From positions 8,704-72,703 of the forward strand of contig DASXLI010000055.1 of the NCBI GenBank assembly GCA_036496285.1: a stretch of 64,000 bases of DNA, given 5' to 3'. Source of the stretch: DP-19 sp036496285. GTDB taxonomy: Bacteria > Desulfobacterota > Binatia > UTPRO1. Under the pieces are notes generated by a model. It did no database searches, had not been told where the DNA came from, and saw only the letters and a program-made list of their open reading frames with translations. This document shows positions 60,462-64,000 of this stretch, in pieces (position 1 is the stretch's first letter; every line of letters begins with the position of its first letter). Position numbers and translations under genes: made by a program.

Positions 60462-61607
60462 GTGGGCCGTGCGCGCCGACGAGCGCTCTCCCTGATCGTC
60501 CTGCTGCTGCTCGCCGGCGGGTGCGTGCGCGCCCGCCCTCCGGGCGCGGCGGAGCCGGAAGGGCCGAAGGCCGCCAGGGGCGGCTACAGCTTCGCCTGGC
60601 GCGACATTTCATCGCCGCGCGGCGGGACGACGCAGGGACCGGCGGTCGAGCTCGATCCGGCGCCGAGCGAGGCGTGGCGCCGCCTGCGCGATCCCGCGGG
60701 GTCGGCCTTCGAGCACGATCGGGCCGCCATCCTCGCCATGGCCGGGACCTACCGGGTGAGCTTCGACTTCCTCGAGGTCATGGGCTTCCGTCCCGGCTTC
60801 GTCCACGATCGCCCTTACCAGTCATGGGGGACCGAGTACGTCTACGTGCAGCGCGACGAGCCGCGCCGCATCAGCCTGCAGCACCTGCTCGTGATGTTCG
60901 TGAACCGCCCCGACGGCACGGTCGAGGGCCCGCTCGTCACCAGGCACTGGCGGCAGGAGTGGCGTTACGAGGATCGCGATCTCGTCACCTACCGCGGCCA
61001 CGAGACATGGGCGACGGAGCGGCGGAGCGCAGCCCGTGCGAAGGGCACGTGGACGCAGGCCGTCTTCCAGGTCGACGACTCGCCGCGCTACGAGGCGGCA
61101 GGACGCTGGGAGCACCTCGGCAACGTCTCCACCTGGCTCAGCGAGCGGACGTGGCGTCCGCTGCCGCGCCGCGAGTGGTCGGTGCGCCACGACTACGATG
61201 TCCTGATCGGCACGAACCGGGTCACGATCACGCCGACCGGCTGGGTGCAGGAGGAGGAGAACCTGAAGGTCGTGCTCGACGCGCACGGCACGCCGATCGC
61301 CGGTGATCCCGCGCTCGCCAAGGAGGACGGCCTTGCGCGCTACGAGCGGGTGCAGGGCTTCGACGACTCCGCGGCACGCCGCTACCGCGAGCGCACCGAG
61401 CCGTTCTGGGACGATGTGCGCGAGGCGTGGAGCGAGATCGTCGCCCGCCACCCGCGCTTCACCCTGCGTGCCGCGCCCGATCAGGGCGCGCTCTTCGTGC
61501 CGCTCTTCGAGTACGCCGAGCGGCTCGCCGACGGCGCGCCGCTCGACCGTGCCGACGCGGCCCGCTTCGCGCGCACGACCGTGCGGGGCTACCTGCGCGG
61601 GCCGTGA
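60462..61607 (+). CDS. DUF6607-like lipoprotein
   Basis: 381 residues. N-terminus MGRARRRALSLIVLLLLAGGC: lipoprotein signal with lipobox Cys21. The mature part has AMAGTYRVSFDFLEVMGFRPGF, YQSWGTEYVYVQRDEPRRISLQHLLVMF, GPLVTRHWRQEWRYED and WVQEEENLKVVL, matching the DUF6607 family. No activity is known. GTG start. Stop overlaps the DNA ligase start by 4 bases, an odd pairing. Confidence 0.8.
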   Translation: MGRARRRALSLIVLLLLAGGCVRARPPGAAEPEGPKAARGGYSFAWRDISSPRGGTTQGPAVELDPAPSEAWRRLRDPAGSAFEHDRAAILAMAGTYRVSFDFLEVMGFRPGFVHDRPYQSWGTEYVYVQRDEPRRISLQHLLVMFVNRPDGTVEGPLVTRHWRQEWRYEDRDLVTYRGHETWATERRSAARAKGTWTQAVFQVDDSPRYEAAGRWEHLGNVSTWLSERTWRPLPRREWSVRHDYDVLIGTNRVTITPTGWVQEEENLKVVLDAHGTPIAGDPALAKEDGLARYERVQGFDDSAARRYRERTEPFWDDVREAWSEIVARHPRFTLRAAPDQGALFVPLFEYAERLADGAPLDRADAARFARTTVRGYLRGP

Positions 61608-63259
61608 CGGTGGCCGCGGCCGACGGCACCCTGCAGCGCTGGAGCGAGGTGGCCGAGGCGATTCGCGCCACCACGCGGCGGCTCGAGAAGCGCACGCTCC
61701 TCGTCGACTACCTGCCGAGGCTCGACGAGGCGTCGCTGCCAATCGCGGCACGCTTCTTCTCGGGGGTCGTCTTCCCGCGCCACGACGCGGGCACGACCAA
61801 GGTCGGCGGCGCCATCCTCTTCCAGGCGCTCGCGGCAACGAGCGGGGAGGACCTGGTCAAGCTCGGCGAGCGCTACGTCGAGTTCGGTGACGCCGGTGAC
61901 CTCGCCGGCGCCGTGCTGCGCGACCGAGCGCCCAGCGGCGCGACGCTCGTCGAGGTCGAGCGCCTCTGCCGCGCGCTCGCCGCCGCGCGCGGCACGCACG
62001 CACGGCTCGCACTGATGCGCGAGGCGCTCGGCCGTCTCGGCGGCCTCGAGGCGCGCTACCTCGTCAAGCTCCTCGGCGGTGAGCTGCGCATCGGCCTCAA
62101 GGAGGCGCAGGTCGAGGAGGCGCTCGCGGCGGCGTTCCTCCGCCCGCTCGACGCCGTCCGTCGCGCCAACGTGCTGCGCGGAGACATCGGCGAGGTGGCG
62201 CTGGCGGCACGCCACGACGCGCTCGCGCAGGCGACGCTCGCGCTCTTCCACCCGATCGGGTTCATGCTGGCGCAGCCGCTCGCGACCGCGGCCGAGGTCG
62301 CGGCGGCGCTGCCCGTCCCCTTCGCTGTGGAGGACAAGTACGACGGCATCCGGGCGCAGGCGCACATAGGCGCCGAGCGCGTCGTGCTCTTCTCGCGCAC
62401 GCTCGACGCGATCAGCCACGGCTACCCGGAGGTCGTGACCGCCCTCGGGGTCCTACCGAGCGGTACGGTGCTCGACGGCGAGCTGCTCGCCTACGATCCG
62501 GACGAGCCGGCGCGCGCGCTGCCCTTCAGGGCGCTGCAGCAGCGCCTCGGCCGCAAGCGGCCGAGCGCGGAGCTCCTCGCGTCGGTGCCGGCCGCCTTCG
62601 TCGCCTACGATCTCCTCGCCGCCGAAGGGGCGCTCGTCGTCGACGAGCCCTACGAGGCACGGCGCCGGCGGCTCGAGGCGCTGCCCTGGTCGGGAGTCAC
62701 CATTCGCCTCGCGCCGTCGCGCCTGGCCGGCGGTGCCGACGACGTCGAGGCGGCGTTCGCCGCAGCGCGCGCGGCCGGCAACGAGGGCGTCGTCGCCAAG
62801 GACCGCGGCGCGCCCTACACGCCCGGACGGCGCGGCGGCGCGTGGATCAAGCTGAAGCGGCCGCTCGCGACGCTCGACGTCGTCGTGGTGGCGGTCGAGC
62901 GGGGCCACGGGCGCCGGCGCGCCGTGCTCTCGGACTACACCTTCGCGGTGCGCGCCTCCGAGAGCGATCCGACGCTCCTGACGGTCGGCAAGGCGTACAA
63001 CGGGCTGACCGACGCCGAGATCGCGGCGCTCACGCCGCGCTTCGAGGCGCTGACGATCGAGCGCGCGGGCGGATGGCACCGGGTGCAGCCCGAGGTGGTG
63101 CTGGAGGTCACGTTCGACGTCGTGCAGCCGTCGGGCAGGCACGCGTCGGGGTACGCGCTGCGCTTCCCGCGGATCGTGCGGGTGCGCGACGACAAGCCGC
63201 CGGCGGAGATCGACACGGTCGCGCGCGTGCGCGCGCTGGCCGATCATCCGCCGGGGTGA
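61604..63259 (+). CDS. ATP-dependent DNA ligase
   Basis: 551 residues. N-terminal DNA_ligase_A_N domain, then the nucleotidyltransferase core with AMP-accepting Lys245 in EDKYDGIRAQ, motif III (FSRTLDAISHGYPEV / LDGELLAYD), EGVVAKDRGAPYTPGRRGGAWIKLKR (motifs IV-V) and an OB-fold end. It seals nicks using ATP. In many bacteria such ligases sit with an Lhr-type helicase and MBL-fold exonuclease; none is here. GTG start overlaps the upstream lipoprotein stop. Confidence 0.93.
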   Translation: MTVAAADGTLQRWSEVAEAIRATTRRLEKRTLLVDYLPRLDEASLPIAARFFSGVVFPRHDAGTTKVGGAILFQALAATSGEDLVKLGERYVEFGDAGDLAGAVLRDRAPSGATLVEVERLCRALAAARGTHARLALMREALGRLGGLEARYLVKLLGGELRIGLKEAQVEEALAAAFLRPLDAVRRANVLRGDIGEVALAARHDALAQATLALFHPIGFMLAQPLATAAEVAAALPVPFAVEDKYDGIRAQAHIGAERVVLFSRTLDAISHGYPEVVTALGVLPSGTVLDGELLAYDPDEPARALPFRALQQRLGRKRPSAELLASVPAAFVAYDLLAAEGALVVDEPYEARRRRLEALPWSGVTIRLAPSRLAGGADDVEAAFAAARAAGNEGVVAKDRGAPYTPGRRGGAWIKLKRPLATLDVVVVAVERGHGRRRAVLSDYTFAVRASESDPTLLTVGKAYNGLTDAEIAALTPRFEALTIERAGGWHRVQPEVVLEVTFDVVQPSGRHASGYALRFPRIVRVRDDKPPAEIDTVARVRALADHPPG

Positions 63260-63263
63260 ATGC

Positions 63264-63776
63264 TCAGTCCGTCTTCGCCTCGATCACGCCGCACGCGATG
63301 CGGCCGCCGGAGTTGCCCGATGGTTGGGTCTTCAGATCGTCCGGGTCGCCGTGGATGACGATCGACTTGCCGAGGATGTCCTTGTCGCCCTTGCCGATCG
63401 ACAGGCTGTCCGTGGTGATCGTCCACGTCGCGTTGCCGTCGGAGTCGGCCTCGAGGTTGCCGAGGTCGCCATCGTGGTGTCCCGCATCGGTCGGGCCGGC
63501 GTGCTGCTCGCTGCCGTGCGCGAAGTGCCCGCCGGCCGACGACGCGTCGGCGGCGCTGCAATCGCCCTTCTCGTGGATGTGGATGCCGTGCTTGCCGGGG
63601 GAGAGGCTCTTGGCGTTGACGACGACCTGGACCTTGCCGCCCTCCTGGGTGAAGGTCGCGGTTCCGGTGACCTGGGTACCGCTCTTGGGCTGGAACGTCG
63701 CGATGGCGGCGTTGTTGCCCCTCGAGCACGCCCCGACGGTGAGCGCCAGGGCGCCGATCATGAGCACTCGATGCAT
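63264..63776 (-). CDS. sodC: Cu/Zn superoxide dismutase lipoprotein
   Basis: 170 residues. Signal peptide with lipobox (LTVGACS, Cys17), so membrane-anchored in the periplasm. Copper and zinc ligands in HGIHIHEKGDC, GGHFAHGSEQHAGP, HDGDLGNL and VIHGDPDDL; GGRIACGVI supplies the second disulfide Cys. It converts superoxide to peroxide. ATG at 63776 has GGAGGAGG upstream. Converges on the ligase gene. Confidence 0.94.
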   Translation of the reverse strand: MHRVLMIGALALTVGACSRGNNAAIATFQPKSGTQVTGTATFTQEGGKVQVVVNAKSLSPGKHGIHIHEKGDCSAADASSAGGHFAHGSEQHAGPTDAGHHDGDLGNLEADSDGNATWTITTDSLSIGKGDKDILGKSIVIHGDPDDLKTQPSGNSGGRIACGVIEAKTD

Positions 63777-63810
63777 GGGTCCTCCTCCTCCACGAAGATG
63801 ATTTCGGGGG

Positions 63811-63839
63811 ACTATGACGATGCGGCCCCGGGAATGCAA
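63811..63839 (-). promoter_or_regulatory. Putative sigma70 promoter of sodC
   Basis: Minus strand TTGCAT (63839-63834), 17-base spacer, CATAGT (63816-63811). The start site would be near 63805, about 30 bases before the ATG, leaving room for the ribosome site. Confidence 0.5.
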
Positions 63840-63887
63840 TTCCCGTCGCCGATGGTTCCACCGGACGGTGCTCGCTAGACTCGACGC

Positions 63888-64000
63888 ATGGTGTCGGGCG
63901 AGCGGCCGCTACGGCTCGGTGTCAGCAGCTGCCTGCTCGGCGCCAGTGTGCGGTTCGATGGCGGCCACAAGCAGGACCGTTTCCTCACCGACGTCCTCGG
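63888..64000 (+). CDS. DUF523-family protein (YbgA/TudS-like), start only
   Basis: 38 residues before the window edge. The sequence LGVSSCLLGASVRFDGGHKQDRF is the opening of DUF523 proteins, whose first Cys helps bind an iron-sulfur cluster in 2-thiouracil desulfurases. The rest lies outside the window, so whether a DUF1722 domain follows is unknown. TAGACT at 63876-63881, seven bases before the ATG, hints at a leaderless transcript but has no clear -35. Confidence 0.8.
   Translation, partial: MVSGERPLRLGVSSCLLGASVRFDGGHKQDRFLTDVL

Overview
The window is about 64 kb of high-GC (roughly 70%), densely coded bacterial chromosome. No rRNA, tRNA, CRISPR array or insertion sequence could be seen. 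The gene mix suggests an uncultured soil or sediment Gram-negative of deltaproteobacterial affinity; a Binatota/Desulfobacterota_B-like lineage is a guess, not a result. It includes osmoregulated periplasmic glucan synthesis (opgGH), a periplasmic Cu/Zn superoxide dismutase lipoprotein, NtrBC-type signalling, a PrkA-YeaH-SpoVR stress operon, several acyl-CoA/thiolase/P450 lipid-catabolic genes, a ferredoxin-linked 2-oxoacid oxidoreductase, and large secreted repeat proteins.

Layout. 1-1.5 kb: response regulator (cut by the window edge) and its NtrB-like kinase. 1.6-5.1 kb: ispF, a GFA-family protein, an FmdB zinc ribbon, and a two-gene GMC oxidoreductase unit. 5.1-9.8 kb: prkA-yeaH-spoVR operon. 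10.1-15.5 kb: acyl-CoA synthetase, small secreted protein, long acyl-CoA dehydrogenase, methyltransferase, enoyl-CoA isomerase. 15.6-25.9 kb: a GAF protein, then a full set of ebo genes in two converging arms (eboA-eboB-eboF plus two GT87-like membrane proteins on +; eboD-eboE-eboC plus a sulfotransferase on -). 26-30.2 kb: opgG-opgH. 30.2-34.1 kb: thiolase-aldehyde dehydrogenase-cytochrome P450 operon; the dehydrogenase reading frame is broken by one base in a G run. 34.3-40.5 kb: three secreted surface-type proteins. 40.6-44.7 kb: korA-korB-ferritin-like-USP/CBS. 44.7-46.6 kb: a tandem thioredoxin-fold protein and a decayed stretch with a receiver-domain scrap and an epoxide hydrolase that has lost its middle. 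46.7-50.2 kb: an FG-GAP secreted protein and a second thiolase. 50.2-55.3 kb: a MacAB/DevBCA-like ABC export system and an SDR. 55.3-64 kb: small secreted protein, SDR, two-DTG aspartic protease, MaoC-type dehydratase, DUF4149-like protein, hemQ, yajD-like HNH protein, DUF6607-like lipoprotein, ATP-dependent DNA ligase, sodC, and the start of a DUF523 gene.

How the genes work together. The best candidate for an unusual system is the ebo locus. The ebo genes are known from cyanobacteria, pseudomonads, Bacteroidetes and eustigmatophyte plastids, and are linked to making or moving an unknown metabolite. Here they are linked with a PAPS-type sulfotransferase and two tandem GT87-like membrane proteins, next to periplasmic glucan genes, which suggests a prenylated, glycosylated and/or sulfated envelope metabolite. 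A second notable point is a ~160-residue Cys-containing C-terminal domain shared by two otherwise unrelated secreted repeat proteins (BNR and FG-GAP). Coordinates and starts come from reading the sequence and ribosome binding sites; no database searches were run.
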